DNA of 64,000 nucleotides from Aquimarina spinulae (GTDB lineage: Bacteria; Bacteroidota; Bacteroidia; Flavobacteriales; Flavobacteriaceae): the NCBI RefSeq assembly GCF_943373825.1, contig NZ_CALSBP010000002.1, positions 1,291,501-1,355,500 on the forward strand, in the 5' to 3' direction. The number at the start of each line of letters is the position of its first letter. Positions within the stretch are counted from its first letter, which is position 1. Of the stretch, positions 43,971 to 53,376 are shown piece by piece. Both the position numbers and the translations under genes were made by a program. The notes below the pieces were generated by a model. It had not been told where the DNA came from and searched no databases. It saw nothing but the letters and a program-made list of their open reading frames with translations.

Positions 43971-44555
43971 ATGAGAAAATTAATCGCTGCTATAGCAGTA
44001 TTACTGGTAATATCTTTAACTTCTTCATGCGCAAGAAAAATTACACGTGTAGCTCCGGATACACAAATTGATATTAGCGGACGATGGAACGATACTGATT
44101 CACGCTTTGCAGCAGAAGAACTAACGCAAGAAGTACTTACAGGAAATTGGATAACCGATCACACTCAGGAAAAAGGCAAAAAACCGGTGGTTATAGTTGG
44201 TTTGATACGCAACAAATCACACGAGCACATAGAAAGCGAAACCTTTATTAAAGATATAGAAAAAGCTTTTATTCAACGACAAAAAGTTAGAGTAGTACAA
44301 GGTGGTAAAATGCGCGAAGAACTAAGAGCAGAACGTGCCGATCAACAAGACAATTCCTCGATATCTACAGTCAAAAAATTTGGATTAGAAACAGGGGCAG
44401 ATTATATGCTTCAAGGCAATATTAATTCTATAGTTGATGCCCATAAAAGAAACAAAGTAGTATATTATCAAATCGACCTGGAGTTAACCAATATTCAAAC
44501 CAATGAAAAAGTATGGATTGGAGATAAAAAAATAAAAAAGTTTGTAAAAAACTAA
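43971..44555 (+). CDS. LpoB-family lipoprotein (penicillin-binding protein activator)
   Basis: The lipoprotein signal ends at C20 (SLTSSC). The 194-residue protein then has ISGRWNDTDSRFAAEELTQE, PVVIVGLIRNKSHEHIESET, and GADYMLQGNINSIVDAHKRN, the run typical of the LpoB/YcfM family that stimulates a peptidoglycan synthase from the outer membrane. In Bacteroidetes the partner synthase is not established. It pairs with the COG3014-type gene downstream, as in many other bacteria. Confidence 0.88.
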   Translation: MRKLIAAIAVLLVISLTSSCARKITRVAPDTQIDISGRWNDTDSRFAAEELTQEVLTGNWITDHTQEKGKKPVVIVGLIRNKSHEHIESETFIKDIEKAFIQRQKVRVVQGGKMREELRAERADQQDNSSISTVKKFGLETGADYMLQGNINSIVDAHKRNKVVYYQIDLELTNIQTNEKVWIGDKKIKKFVKN

Positions 44556-44585
44556 TTCTGTAGCACTCTAAATTCACAAAACACC

Positions 44586-44609
44586 AAGCTTTCTCAGGAA
44601 AGCTTTTTT
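44586..44609 (+). terminator. Hairpin with T-tract between the LpoB-like and COG3014 genes
   Basis: AAGCTTTC-TCAG-GAAAGCTT followed by TTTT sits just before the COG3014 gene, so it could be a partial terminator or attenuator that lowers expression of the second gene. Confidence 0.7.
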
Positions 44610-44620
44610 GATAATTGAAT

Positions 44621-46036
44621 ATGGTCCATAAAAAAATGATCTTTCGCATTGTACTATTGTGTTGTTTTTCAATAGTACTTAGTAACTGTGGCAGTTATCA
44701 TACCAAGAGCACACTTTTTCAATCCAAGGTACAACAGGGAGATATGGAAGGTGCCATGGAGGTGATCGAAGAAAATAAGTTTTTAGGAAAACCCAGAAAT
44801 CATCTTCTATATTTATTAGAAAAAGGGAAATTGGCATACCTGGCAGGTAATTATACCTTAAGTAATGAGCTTTTAAACGAAGCAGATGTATTTATAGAAT
44901 CTAATAAAAGAGCTATAGGAAATCAAGTTCTGGGTATTCTTTTAAACCCCGAAAAAGAAACATATAAAGGAGAAGATTTTGAAAAAGTTGCAATACACTA
45001 TTACAAAGCGCTTAATTATATATTTTTAAACCAATATGATGAAGCTATTGTTGAAGCAAAACGCATCTCATTACAACTACAAAAAATAAATGAAAGTTAT
45101 CCTCCCGAGAAAAAAAACAGGTATAGTGATGATGCATTTGCTCATATATTGCAAGGTCTATTATACGAAGCCTCGGGAGATAATAACAATGCGTTTATTG
45201 CATATCGTAATGCTGTAGATTTATATCTAGAAAATCAAGGTACTTATATAGGAGTTAATATCCCTGAACAACTATGCCAGGATATGTTTCATACAGCAAG
45301 TGCTATGGGATTTATCGATGAAATAGAACGTTATGAAAATCTATTAAACACTACCTATATTCCTAAAAAAAATACTGAAGGTGGAGAAGCAATTATTTTT
45401 TGGGAAAACGGACTAGCTCCTTACAAGGATGAAACCTTTTATACGTTTACCATCCTACCGGGTAACGAAATCGGGTTTCTAACCATTATCAACGAAGATC
45501 TCTCTTTAAATTTACCATTACCGATACCAACCGGAGGAGATAATAATTCCGATTTTTCTGACCTTGATATTTTTAATGTTGCATATCCAAAATATGTGAG
45601 TCAGCAATCCTTATATAATAATGCAGAGATACAAGTGGATAGTCTATCATATCCGTTTCAACTAACACAAGATTATGAAGAAATTGCTTTTAAAACTTTA
45701 AAAGACAGAACATTTAGAGAGATCGGAAAAATTGCTTTGCGACTAGGAACAAAGAAAGTTTCAGAATACATAGTAAAAAATCAAAACAACGATTTAGGAG
45801 CTTTATTAGGGGTATTTAATGCATTAACAGAAGGTGCCGATACTCGTAATTGGCAAAGTTTACCTAACAAAATATTTTATACCCGAATCCCTTTAAAGAA
45901 AGGAGAAAATAGCTTGACCGTTAAATTACGTACACATCAAGGGGAATTAACTTCTAAAAATATTCAGATACAGGGAACCGGAGGAATTCAATTTGAAAAA
46001 ATCACAACTCCAAGAATTTCTCTTCCCAGTCAATAA
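44621..46036 (+). CDS. COG3014-family lipoprotein (LpoB-linked)
   Basis: From ATG 44621 (an upstream TTG at 44615 is in frame) a signal sequence ends at LSNC (lipobox). The protein then has TPR-like helices (ALNYIFLNQYDEAIVEAKRI, ILQGLLYEASGDNNNAFIAY) and a C-terminal beta domain (NWQSLPNKIFYTRIPLKKGE). Its place next to LpoB matches the conserved LpoB/COG3014 pairing seen in other phyla. It is convergent with hemL, with 15 bases between the stop codons and no clear terminator. Confidence 0.85.
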   Translation: MVHKKMIFRIVLLCCFSIVLSNCGSYHTKSTLFQSKVQQGDMEGAMEVIEENKFLGKPRNHLLYLLEKGKLAYLAGNYTLSNELLNEADVFIESNKRAIGNQVLGILLNPEKETYKGEDFEKVAIHYYKALNYIFLNQYDEAIVEAKRISLQLQKINESYPPEKKNRYSDDAFAHILQGLLYEASGDNNNAFIAYRNAVDLYLENQGTYIGVNIPEQLCQDMFHTASAMGFIDEIERYENLLNTTYIPKKNTEGGEAIIFWENGLAPYKDETFYTFTILPGNEIGFLTIINEDLSLNLPLPIPTGGDNNSDFSDLDIFNVAYPKYVSQQSLYNNAEIQVDSLSYPFQLTQDYEEIAFKTLKDRTFREIGKIALRLGTKKVSEYIVKNQNNDLGALLGVFNALTEGADTRNWQSLPNKIFYTRIPLKKGENSLTVKLRTHQGELTSKNIQIQGTGGIQFEKITTPRISLPSQ

Positions 46037-46051
46037 AAGCGTGTTTATCCT

Positions 46052-47338
46052 CTAAAGTGTTTTAGCGACTTTTTGTACTATAGCAATAGTTTCATCCAGG
46101 TCTTCATAAGTAAGTGCTTCGGTTATAAACCAGGTTTCAAAAGCACTTGGCGCAATATAAACACCGTTGTCTAGCATTCCGTGAAAAAACTTTTTAAAAG
46201 TATCGTTATTGCCCTTTGCCGCAGTATCAAAATCTACTACGGTATCTTCAGCAAAATGAACCGAGATCATAGAACCAATTCTATTAATCGTATAAGTAAT
46301 ATTATGCTCATCCAGAGCATTAGCAATTCCATGATGCAAGTATTCGGTCTTACTGGCAAGGCTTTTAAAAATCTTTGGGTTGTTATTTAATTCGTTGAGC
46401 ATGGCTAATCCTGCAGCCATCGCCAACGGATTACCACTTAAGGTTCCTGCCTGATATACAGGTCCAAGCGGTGCTAAATGATTCATAATTTCGGCACGTG
46501 CGGCAAAAGCACCAACCGGTAATCCTCCTCCAATTACTTTACCAAAAGTAACAATATCGGCATCTACGCCTGTAAGCTCTTGAGCTCCTCCTTTTGCTAA
46601 TCTAAAACCGGTCATTACTTCATCAAAAATCAATAATATACCATGGGTATCACATAGAGATCTAAGTCCTTCTAAAAATCCTTTTACTGGTGGGATACAT
46701 CCCATGTTTCCGGCAATAGGTTCTATAATAATGCAAGCAATCTCTCCTTGATTAGACATGATAATATCTTCTACATGATCCAAATCATTATATCTTGCCA
46801 ATAAAGTATCTTGTGCCGTTCCTTTGGTTACTCCCGGGCTATTGGGGCTTCCAAAAGTAACTGCACCACTCCCTGCCTGAATCAGGAAAGAATCACTATG
46901 CCCATGATAACATCCTGCAAATTTGATAATCTTATCTTTGTTTGTATATCCACGAGCCAATCGTACAGCACTCATACAGGCTTCGGTACCAGAATTCACA
47001 AATCGAATTTTATCGATATTAGGTACCATAGAAACTGCAAGTTCTGCAATTTGAGTTTCGATTTCTGTTGGCATTCCAAAACTGGTTCCTTTTTTAGCTT
47101 TATCAATAACCGCATTTACCACTGGTGGATGCGCATGCCCCAAAATCATCGGTCCCCATGAGTTGATATAATCTATCAATCGGTTACCATCTTCGTCGTA
47201 CAAATATGCTCCTTTGGCCTCTGTAACAAATATGGGATCTCCTCCTACAGCTTTGAAGGCTCGTACTGGTGAATTAACCCCTCCCGGGATTACTTTTTGC
47301 GCTGCTGTAAATAATGCGCTACTTCTTTTATAGATCAT
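46052..47338 (-). CDS. hemL: Glutamate-1-semialdehyde 2,1-aminomutase
   Basis: This 428-residue class III PLP aminotransferase has [11 protein letters not shown] with the cofactor Asp D239 and [14 protein letters not shown] with the Schiff-base lysine K267. [13 protein letters not shown] and [19 protein letters not shown] are HemL signatures. It makes 5-aminolevulinate from glutamate-1-semialdehyde, the second step of the C5 heme pathway. It starts two bases after the GH73-LysM gene and is probably the last gene of that minus-strand operon. Confidence 0.97.
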   Translation of the reverse strand: MIYKRSSALFTAAQKVIPGGVNSPVRAFKAVGGDPIFVTEAKGAYLYDEDGNRLIDYINSWGPMILGHAHPPVVNAVIDKAKKGTSFGMPTEIETQIAELAVSMVPNIDKIRFVNSGTEACMSAVRLARGYTNKDKIIKFAGCYHGHSDSFLIQAGSGAVTFGSPNSPGVTKGTAQDTLLARYNDLDHVEDIIMSNQGEIACIIIEPIAGNMGCIPPVKGFLEGLRSLCDTHGILLIFDEVMTGFRLAKGGAQELTGVDADIVTFGKVIGGGLPVGAFAARAEIMNHLAPLGPVYQAGTLSGNPLAMAAGLAMLNELNNNPKIFKSLASKTEYLHHGIANALDEHNITYTINRIGSMISVHFAEDTVVDFDTAAKGNNDTFKKFFHGMLDNGVYIAPSAFETWFITEALTYEDLDETIAIVQKVAKTL

Positions 47339-47340
47339 GC

Positions 47341-48213
47341 TTAATTAAAATCTTCTTCCTCTTCGTCGGCAGCTGCTACTTTAAGAACTTGCCCGACCTT
47401 GATATTATTATTGACCAGATTATTAAATGCTCTGAGTTCCTCTACAGAAATCTTATACTTTCTGGAAATCGAATATAGAGTGTCTCCTTTTTTTACAGTA
47501 TAGCCATCCTTATTAGAAATGGAAGTTATAACTGCAACAGCTTTATTTTTTTCGTCTTTTCTTCGCGGTTTTTTACCCAATACCTCATCATCAAACTTAT
47601 CCAAATCATAACGTTCAATAATAGCAATAAGTTTTTGAGGATATTTCTTATCGGTAGCATAACCTGCTTCACGTAGTCCACGTGCCCAAGATTTATAGTC
47701 TTTTTGGCTAAATGTAAATAGTCTGGAATATCGTTTTCTATCTTTTAAGAATAAAGAATGATCTCTAAATGATTCACTTGCCCGATTATATTTTCTAAAA
47801 CATTCCTGAGAACGATCATCATCATGATATACCCGATCTCCTTCCCAATCATGACATTTAATCCCAAAATGGTTTTTTGCTCTTTGGGTAAGATCTCCAT
47901 ATCCGGCTCCAGACTCCAATATTCCTTGTGCTAATGTGATACTGGCCGGGATCCCGTAAGTTTTCATTTCACTTTTAGCGATACCCGAGAACTCATGGAT
48001 ATAGCGTTGCACTTTATCTTTATATGACAGTACAGGAAGTGGTTTTCTAGTTGTATGTTCTTCTACTATTATTTTTTTAGGGCCCTGCTCAACCTTGGTT
48101 ATAACCGTCGGTTTTGGCTTTGGTTTAGATGGTCTTGAAGATGTTACTTTTTTGCTCCCTCCACAAGAAATGATAACCATAGCAACACATAACAATACTA
48201 TAAATTTCCTCAT
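47341..48213 (-). CDS. Glucosaminidase (GH73) lipoprotein with LysM domain
   Basis: Starting at ATG 48213 (a TTG at 48225 is in frame), the lipobox VIISC gives C17. A glucosaminidase domain follows ([20 protein letters not shown] with the catalytic Glu E100, then [10 protein letters not shown] and [17 protein letters not shown]). A C-terminal LysM ([20 protein letters not shown], about 240-285) binds peptidoglycan. It would cut the glycan strands of the cell wall. The gene starts one base after the stop of the ACC-deaminase-like gene and runs on into hemL. Confidence 0.93.
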   Translation of the reverse strand: MRKFIVLLCVAMVIISCGGSKKVTSSRPSKPKPKPTVITKVEQGPKKIIVEEHTTRKPLPVLSYKDKVQRYIHEFSGIAKSEMKTYGIPASITLAQGILESGAGYGDLTQRAKNHFGIKCHDWEGDRVYHDDDRSQECFRKYNRASESFRDHSLFLKDRKRYSRLFTFSQKDYKSWARGLREAGYATDKKYPQKLIAIIERYDLDKFDDEVLGKKPRRKDEKNKAVAVITSISNKDGYTVKKGDTLYSISRKYKISVEELRAFNNLVNNNIKVGQVLKVAAADEEEEDFN

Positions 48214-48214
48214 T

Positions 48215-49162
48215 TTAATATTCAATTGTAATAAGGGGTAGTTTCTTTTTCTTTAATTTTTTATTCATTCCGGCTATCCCTTGCAAACCACCGGTATGAA
48301 TGGCTAAAATACGAGTATTTTTCTTAAAAACACCTTTTTGCACCAGGTCAAAAATACCAAAAACCATCTTAACTGTATAGACTGGATCTAATGCAATATG
48401 TTGCTGATTGTTAAACTCATTCATAAACTCTACTCCTTCTTGATTTATTTTACCATATCCCCCAAAATGATATTCAGAAATGAGCTTCCAATTAGTTTTT
48501 GATGTATGTTTTTTAATCTCTTTGTCAAGAAAATCTCCTTTTAAAGCAGGAAATCCCAGAACCGTCTGGTGAGTTTTAGTGCTATTAATAATTCCTGAAA
48601 TTGTACCTCCTGTCCCCACAGCACAACAAATAATATCATAGGTATTATCCTGTGCAGTTAATATTTCTTCGCAACCTTTAACAGCCAAATCATTAGTGCC
48701 TCCTTCGGGAATGATGTAGCATGAACCAAACTCATCTTTTAACTGTTCTAAAAAAGCTGAGGATGTTTTTTCTCTGTATTGCTCTCTACTAATAAATTTA
48801 AGATGCATTCCCGAAGCGTGAGCAAACCGTAAAGTATCATTTTCTGATAGTGTTTTCTCAAGATTTTTAGCCAATTCGTCTCCTCTGATTACCCCTATGG
48901 CTTGCAACCCCATAATTTCTCCGGCTGCTGCTGTTGCAGCAATATGGTTACTATATGCTCCTCCAAAAGTTAGTATAGTAGTATAACCCGTTTTTTTAGC
49001 TTTAATAAGGTTATATTTTAATTTCCTGAATTTATTACCCGAAACGTCCTTATGAATCTGGTCTTCTCTTTTGATATCAAGAATAACTCCAGCATTATCC
49101 AAAATAGAATGAGTAATCGATTGGTTTTTTGAAGGTGGTGTTTCCGAAAAAAAAATATGCAT
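48215..49162 (-). CDS. ACC deaminase/D-cysteine desulfhydrase family PLP enzyme
   Basis: This 315-residue fold-type II PLP protein has SGNKFRKLKYNL with the Schiff-base lysine K44, the phosphate loop GGAYSNHIAATA, and the glycine loop AVGTGGTISG. IPEGGTNDLAVKG matches the ACC deaminase/D-cysteine desulfhydrase group. The reaction cannot be chosen by sequence alone; D-cysteine desulfhydrase is common. It is the second gene of a four-gene minus-strand operon that ends with hemL. Confidence 0.88.
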   Translation of the reverse strand: MHIFFSETPPSKNQSITHSILDNAGVILDIKREDQIHKDVSGNKFRKLKYNLIKAKKTGYTTILTFGGAYSNHIAATAAAGEIMGLQAIGVIRGDELAKNLEKTLSENDTLRFAHASGMHLKFISREQYREKTSSAFLEQLKDEFGSCYIIPEGGTNDLAVKGCEEILTAQDNTYDIICCAVGTGGTISGIINSTKTHQTVLGFPALKGDFLDKEIKKHTSKTNWKLISEYHFGGYGKINQEGVEFMNEFNNQQHIALDPVYTVKMVFGIFDLVQKGVFKKNTRILAIHTGGLQGIAGMNKKLKKKKLPLITIEY

Positions 49163-49489
49163 TTATCGATATTTAAAAAAACTCCAGAGTTTTCTTGTTT
49201 TGAGATAATCGAGGTCTTCTTCATTAAGATATGCTTCTCTTTCAAAAGAGATATTGCGATAGGCTTGTTGTAAATTTCGATATTGAATAACTCTAAACAA
49301 ATATTCTGTAAAGTAAAAAATATAAAAAGGTATAACCAACAGTTCTGCCTGCTGTCTCAAGTGGATTTTTTCGTGATTAATAAAGACTTCATCCTCTTTA
49401 AGGAAAGAATTATTAACCACAATAAAAGGCCAAAGGGCGATGCCTACAAAACGGCGACCTATCAAATATTTGTTAACAACAATGGGCAT
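49163..49489 (-). CDS. HExxH-containing putative membrane metallopeptidase
   Basis: From ATG 49489 (the frame extends to a TTG at 49525) the 108-residue protein has HEKIH (39-43) and, about 40 residues later, FEREAY, which supplies a third-ligand Glu as in small M48/M56-like peptidases. A membrane helix (LVIPFYIFYFTEYLFRV) lies between. It is much shorter than usual M48 enzymes, so activity is uncertain. It heads the minus-strand operon with the ACC-deaminase-like gene abutting it. Confidence 0.6.
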   Translation of the reverse strand: MPIVVNKYLIGRRFVGIALWPFIVVNNSFLKEDEVFINHEKIHLRQQAELLVIPFYIFYFTEYLFRVIQYRNLQQAYRNISFEREAYLNEEDLDYLKTRKLWSFFKYR

Positions 49490-49517
49490 ATTACTGCAAG
49501 ATACTATTTTTGTAACT

Positions 49518-49694
49518 ATGGACAATCCTAAAAAAGTATTAACTCCAAAAGAAGGGGATTATTATATTACCCCAGAAGGGTATCGTTGTTTTACAGAACA
49601 ATATCACTTAAGGAGAGGCTATTGTTGTGAAAGTGGTTGCAGACATTGCCCGTATGGTTATGATAAAAAAACAAATAGTTATTCTAAAAAATAG
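49518..49694 (+). CDS. DUF5522-family Cys-rich small protein
   Basis: ATG 49518 gives a 58-residue protein with a clear DUF5522 pattern: GDYYITPEGYRCFTEQYHLR, then YCCESGCRHCPYGY. The five cysteines would bind a metal. An upstream frame start (49440) would overlap the divergent peptidase gene and is unlikely. Start codons of the divergent pair are 28 bases apart. TATTTTTG (49505-49512) may be a -7 box, implying an almost leaderless message. Confidence 0.82.
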   Translation: MDNPKKVLTPKEGDYYITPEGYRCFTEQYHLRRGYCCESGCRHCPYGYDKKTNSYSKK

Positions 49695-49849
49695 ATTCAC
49701 TATCTATCTCATGGTATGATTATTGTGGTTAAATTTGTATATAATAGCTATTGTTAAACCAATATCAAATGCTTATAAAATGATTGATAAAAACGTATTT
49801 TTATTTTCTGATCATCATGACATATTTGATATTATAAAAAACTAGGATT

Positions 49850-50380
49850 ATGAAACTTTTTTCACTTTTATCATTAATCCTTATCATAACTCTTAGTTCT
49901 TGCTCCACAGTGCGCGTTGCTTCGGATTATGATAAGCAGGCTGATTTTAACACCTATAAAAGCTTTGCATTTTACAAGCCTGGAATCGACAAAGCAGAAA
50001 TTAGCGATCTCGACAAAAAACGTATCCTGCGTGCTATCGAAGCAGATATGACCTCAAAAGGTTTTGCTAAATCAGCAAATCCAGATGTACTCGTAAGTAT
50101 TTTTACAAAAACTAAGGAAAATGTAAACATCTATCAAAATAACTTCGGATGGGGTTATGGATGGGGGTGGAATCCATGGTTCTGGGGAGCTGGATACAAT
50201 ACTGTTTCTACGACTACAGAAGGCACTCTTTATATAGATCTTATTGATGCCTCTAAAAAGGAATTGGTCTGGCAAGGAATGGGTTCTGCAGCATTAACCA
50301 AGAACGTGAACAAAAAGCAAGAAAAAATGAATGAGATTGTTACTGCAATCTTAGAAAAATATCCACCACAGGAACAATAA
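49850..50380 (+). CDS. DUF4136 lipoprotein
   Basis: The signal ends at SSC in LSSCSTVRVASDYDKQ, typical of DUF4136 lipoproteins. KQADFNTYKSFAFYKPGIDK, then RILRAIEADMTSKGF and GTLYIDLIDASKKELVWQG are the family's usual blocks. A Gly/Trp-rich loop (GWGYGWGWNPWFWG) lies in the middle. Function is unknown; it is an outer-membrane lipoprotein common in Bacteroidetes. It ends in a terminator. Confidence 0.9.
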   Translation: MKLFSLLSLILIITLSSCSTVRVASDYDKQADFNTYKSFAFYKPGIDKAEISDLDKKRILRAIEADMTSKGFAKSANPDVLVSIFTKTKENVNIYQNNFGWGYGWGWNPWFWGAGYNTVSTTTEGTLYIDLIDASKKELVWQGMGSAALTKNVNKKQEKMNEIVTAILEKYPPQEQ

Positions 50381-50408
50381 AAAAATACCCTTTTATTTAT
50401 ATTACAAA

Positions 50409-50440
50409 TAGCCTTTCTTTATAAGAAGGCTATTTTTTTG
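50409..50440 (+). terminator. Terminator after the DUF4136 gene
   Basis: ATAGCCTT and AAGGCTAT form an 8-bp stem with extra pairing toward the loop (CTTTATAAG), followed by TTTTTTTG. Confidence 0.85.
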
Positions 50441-50474
50441 TGTACATTTATACTCAACTTGATACTATAGATGT

Positions 50475-51086
50475 ATGCGTAATTTTCTACTCGGTGCACT
50501 TTTAACAGCACTCCTGGTGTTTGGAATAAAATATATTATTGATCAATCTAATACCCAAAAAACAGAAGTAGCATCTTCTGGTCTGATTCTGGATCAAATC
50601 AAAAACGTAGGTAAACTGGTAGTTACAGAAGGACACTTTTCTGATATCATTACCTATAAAAATGATAAGACTTATTTTAATGTAATCTCATCAAAGAAAA
50701 AAATAATTGTAATGGTTAATGCTAATGTACAGGTCTCTTATGATTTAAGAAAAATTGAGCATATTATCGATCAAGAAACAAAAACGCTAACCATTACAGA
50801 AATCCCAGCGGCAGAGGTTAATATTAATCCCGAAATAAAATATCATGATATCGAAGAAGGGATCATTAATAAATTTAATCCCGAAGATCATAATGCTATA
50901 CGTAAAATAGTACTGGAAGGATTAAATAAAAAAGTACAAAAATCTGCACTCGTTACCAATTCGCAAAATCGACTCATTAGTGAATTGCAGAAACTATATA
51001 TCCTTACTAATTCTCTGGGTTGGACATTAAAATATAAGGATACAACGATAGACAGTCAAATAGGTATTCAAGAATTTATACATTAA
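50475..51086 (+). CDS. DUF4230 protein, membrane-anchored
   Basis: One N-terminal membrane helix (LLGALLTALLVFGIKYII) is followed by a ~180-residue domain with QIKNVGKLVVTEGHFSDIIT and KKIIVMVNANVQVSYDLRKI, the start of DUF4230. KVQKSALVTNSQNRLISELQ is a typical later helix. It would sit outside the inner membrane. Function is unknown, and the family is frequent in Bacteroidetes and Firmicutes. Confidence 0.88.
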   Translation: MRNFLLGALLTALLVFGIKYIIDQSNTQKTEVASSGLILDQIKNVGKLVVTEGHFSDIITYKNDKTYFNVISSKKKIIVMVNANVQVSYDLRKIEHIIDQETKTLTITEIPAAEVNINPEIKYHDIEEGIINKFNPEDHNAIRKIVLEGLNKKVQKSALVTNSQNRLISELQKLYILTNSLGWTLKYKDTTIDSQIGIQEFIH

Positions 51087-51108
51087 AACCCTTAACTATA
51101 ATCAAAAA

Positions 51109-51132
51109 ATGGGAAGAACGAATTCTTCCCAT
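51109..51132. terminator. Terminator after the DUF4230 gene
   Basis: ATGGGAAGAA and TTCTTCCCAT form a perfect 10-bp stem with a CGAA loop, followed by CTTTAAATTT. Preceding A-tracts make it potentially bidirectional. No other feature is seen up to the convergent GNAT gene at 51364. Confidence 0.75.
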
Positions 51133-51363
51133 CTTTAAATTTAAAAAAATCTGAATTACAGAATTCATTTTGTCCCTTAAACTCTAGTGTTATTACAGAT
51201 TTACAAATTTGTTACTTCTTTATAACGCTTTACTTTTTATATACCCTACCCCTCTTTATTTAAAAAATAAAAATTTTATTATTTTCCCATTAAGACTCAT
51301 GGCAATATACATCTTGATTTTTCTCATTTCATTCTTAGTTTATAAATGAATCATATAAGTGCT

Positions 51364-51864
51364 TTATTTTTTTAGCGTGTACTTTCGTTCTATACTATTT
51401 TCTTTTTCAGCATAAAATTCTTCAACATAATTCATTTCTTTTTCAAGAATACGTATAGAACCTAAATTATCTGTGCTTGCATATGCGGTTAACTCATCTA
51501 ATTTAATCTGATCAAAACAGTACCTAAACAATCCTTTTGCTATTTCTCTTCCAAATCCACTCCCCCAGAAACATTCTCTTAATCGATAGGCTATTTCAAA
51601 TTCTGATCTATCATTTTCATATACCCCGCATATACCTACAAATTGATTACTATTGCGTTCTATTACTGCCCAAATTTTAAAAAAAACATCAGCATCCTTA
51701 TAATACTTAATAAAACGATTTAATTCTTGTTTACTCTCCTCAAAATTCATCGTTTTTTTGATATATCTCATTACATTGGGATTACCCTGCATATCATAAA
51801 AAGATTCTAAATCGCTATCCTCTAAGCGTCTCACAGACAGTCTCTTTGTTTCAAACAGTATCAT
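51364..51864 (-). CDS. GNAT family N-acetyltransferase
   Basis: This 166-residue protein opens LFETKRLSVRRLEDSDLES, typical of RimJ/RimL-like acetyltransferases. It has FEIAYRLRECFWGSGFGREI with the acetyl-CoA loop G-S-G-F-G-R-E, and ELTAYASTDNLGSIRILEKE later. The acceptor is not known. It is a single gene on the minus strand. Confidence 0.9.
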   Translation of the reverse strand: MILFETKRLSVRRLEDSDLESFYDMQGNPNVMRYIKKTMNFEESKQELNRFIKYYKDADVFFKIWAVIERNSNQFVGICGVYENDRSEFEIAYRLRECFWGSGFGREIAKGLFRYCFDQIKLDELTAYASTDNLGSIRILEKEMNYVEEFYAEKENSIERKYTLKK

Positions 51865-52054
51865 TTTGCACTACAGATTACACATTAACATATAAGATTA
51901 CTCCTTTTTATCACTATCACAAACTACTTTTCTCTCTATAGAGATACTACTCCTAAAAAAGTTACATGATTTTGTAACCTTTTTCTAAAAAAATTATCAA
52001 AAGGCAAAAGCATAAAACAAAATTTAAAATAAATATAAACCAAACACACAAGTT

Positions 52055-52426
52055 ATGAAATCAATATCAAACATCAACAAGGTTCTGGTTGTAGTTATAG
52101 TAATAATCGGATATAGTTGTTCTAGTGACAACGAAGATGATATTGCTCCACCTCCGCCTCCGCCTATGGGTGAGAAACTTACGTATACGGCAAATATCAA
52201 AAGTATAATTGACTCTAATTGTATAGGATGCCATGCGAATCCTCCGGTAAATGGAGCCCCTTTTCCTTTGATAACCTTTCAAAATGTTAGTGATCAAGCT
52301 TCTGCTATACTTAATGCTGTTTCAAAACAAACAGGAGAATCAGCAGCTATGCCACCCTCGGGAAGATTACCGCAGGGAACAATAGATGATATTGATCAAT
52401 GGATTAAAGATGGATCATTAGAATAA
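52055..52426 (+). CDS. Cytochrome c-like lipoprotein (single CxxCH)
   Basis: The lipobox IGYSC (C22) is followed by a proline run (PPPPPPMG) and a heme site CIGCH (56-60) in TANIKSIIDSNCIGCHANPP. AAMPPSGRLP probably supplies the axial Met, and IDDIDQWIKDGS closes the domain. It is a small periplasmic or surface electron carrier. It begins a same-strand set with YceI, OB-fold, DUF5777 and HMA proteins, spaced 5, -4, 10 and 10 bases apart. Confidence 0.92.
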   Translation: MKSISNINKVLVVVIVIIGYSCSSDNEDDIAPPPPPPMGEKLTYTANIKSIIDSNCIGCHANPPVNGAPFPLITFQNVSDQASAILNAVSKQTGESAAMPPSGRLPQGTIDDIDQWIKDGSLE

Positions 52427-52431
52427 TCAAA

Positions 52432-52977
52432 ATGAAAATATTCATAATCATATTTTGCTTATTGATATCTGGTGTTTCTCGTTCTCAAGAAAAATATATA
52501 GAAAAAAAGGGAACCATTGCTTTTGAAGCTTCTGAAAAAACATTTGAACCTGTTAAAGCAAAAAACACATCTGTTACTGCAATTCTAAATGTAAACACTG
52601 GCGAAATAGCCTCATTGGCTTTGATAAAAGAATTTAGGTTCAGGAACGCACTAATGGAAGAGCATTTTAATGAAAACTATATCGAATCAGACATCTACTC
52701 TAAAGCTATTTTTAGAGGAAAAATTATAGCATTTAATTTTTTTGAATTATTCGAACAAGAAAAAGAGTTTAAAGTCAACGGACAGCTTAAACTACATGGT
52801 AGAGAAAAAAGTATCGAATCGATACTATATCTATCAAAAAAAGATGAGTACATCTCTTTACGCGGGGAATTTGTTGTTACGCCACAGGATTTTGATATCT
52901 CTATTCCAAAAATAGTAAGGAATAAAATAGCCGAACACGTAAAGGTGTTCGTTGATTTTAAATTAAAACAACAATGA
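52432..52977 (+). CDS. YceI family secreted protein
   Basis: A signal peptide (MKIFIIIFCLLISGVSRS) precedes the YceI lipocalin-like barrel. KGTIAFEASEKTFEPVKAKN opens it, YSKAIFRGKI lies mid-domain, and KSIESILYLSKKDEYISLRG precedes the last strands. YceI proteins bind polyisoprenoid lipids in the periplasm. Its last codons overlap the OB-fold gene by four bases (ATGA). Confidence 0.85.
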   Translation: MKIFIIIFCLLISGVSRSQEKYIEKKGTIAFEASEKTFEPVKAKNTSVTAILNVNTGEIASLALIKEFRFRNALMEEHFNENYIESDIYSKAIFRGKIIAFNFFELFEQEKEFKVNGQLKLHGREKSIESILYLSKKDEYISLRGEFVVTPQDFDISIPKIVRNKIAEHVKVFVDFKLKQQ

Positions 52978-53366
52978 AAACCAAGAACTTTATCTTTCTC
53001 ACTCTGGCGTTTATAGCAGCTACGGGTATTGTTTTGTTGAGCTATATATATAAGGAACATAGAACCATACGTACCGAAAAAGTTAATACCAGCACTACGG
53101 CTATTGCATTCTATTCGGCATTCATTAAAGACAAAGCAGCTTTTAACGCGATTCATCTTGACAAAACAATAGAATTAAAAGGTCTGATTACTACAATAGA
53201 ATCTAATCGTATTGTTTTGGATCAAAAAATAGTCGTGACTTTAGAAAGAGATCTGATGACGTTAAACATCAACAAAAAAATAACAATCAAAGGAAGGTAT
53301 GTAGGATTTGACGACCTCTTAGAATATCTAAAAATAGATCAGGCTACAGTTACAAGTACCCAATAA
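52974..53366 (+). CDS. OB-fold (tRNA_anti-like) membrane-anchored protein
   Basis: This 130-residue protein has an N-terminal membrane helix (FIFLTLAFIAATGIVLLSYI) and an OB-fold-like domain: DKTIELKGLITTIESNRIVL, then KKITIKGRYVGFDDLLEYLK. It overlaps the YceI gene by four bases, so the two are coupled. The tRNA_anti-like name reflects the fold, not RNA binding, which would not make sense outside the cytoplasm. Confidence 0.78.
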   Translation: MKTKNFIFLTLAFIAATGIVLLSYIYKEHRTIRTEKVNTSTTAIAFYSAFIKDKAAFNAIHLDKTIELKGLITTIESNRIVLDQKIVVTLERDLMTLNINKKITIKGRYVGFDDLLEYLKIDQATVTSTQ

Positions 53367-53376
53367 ATGTATTATT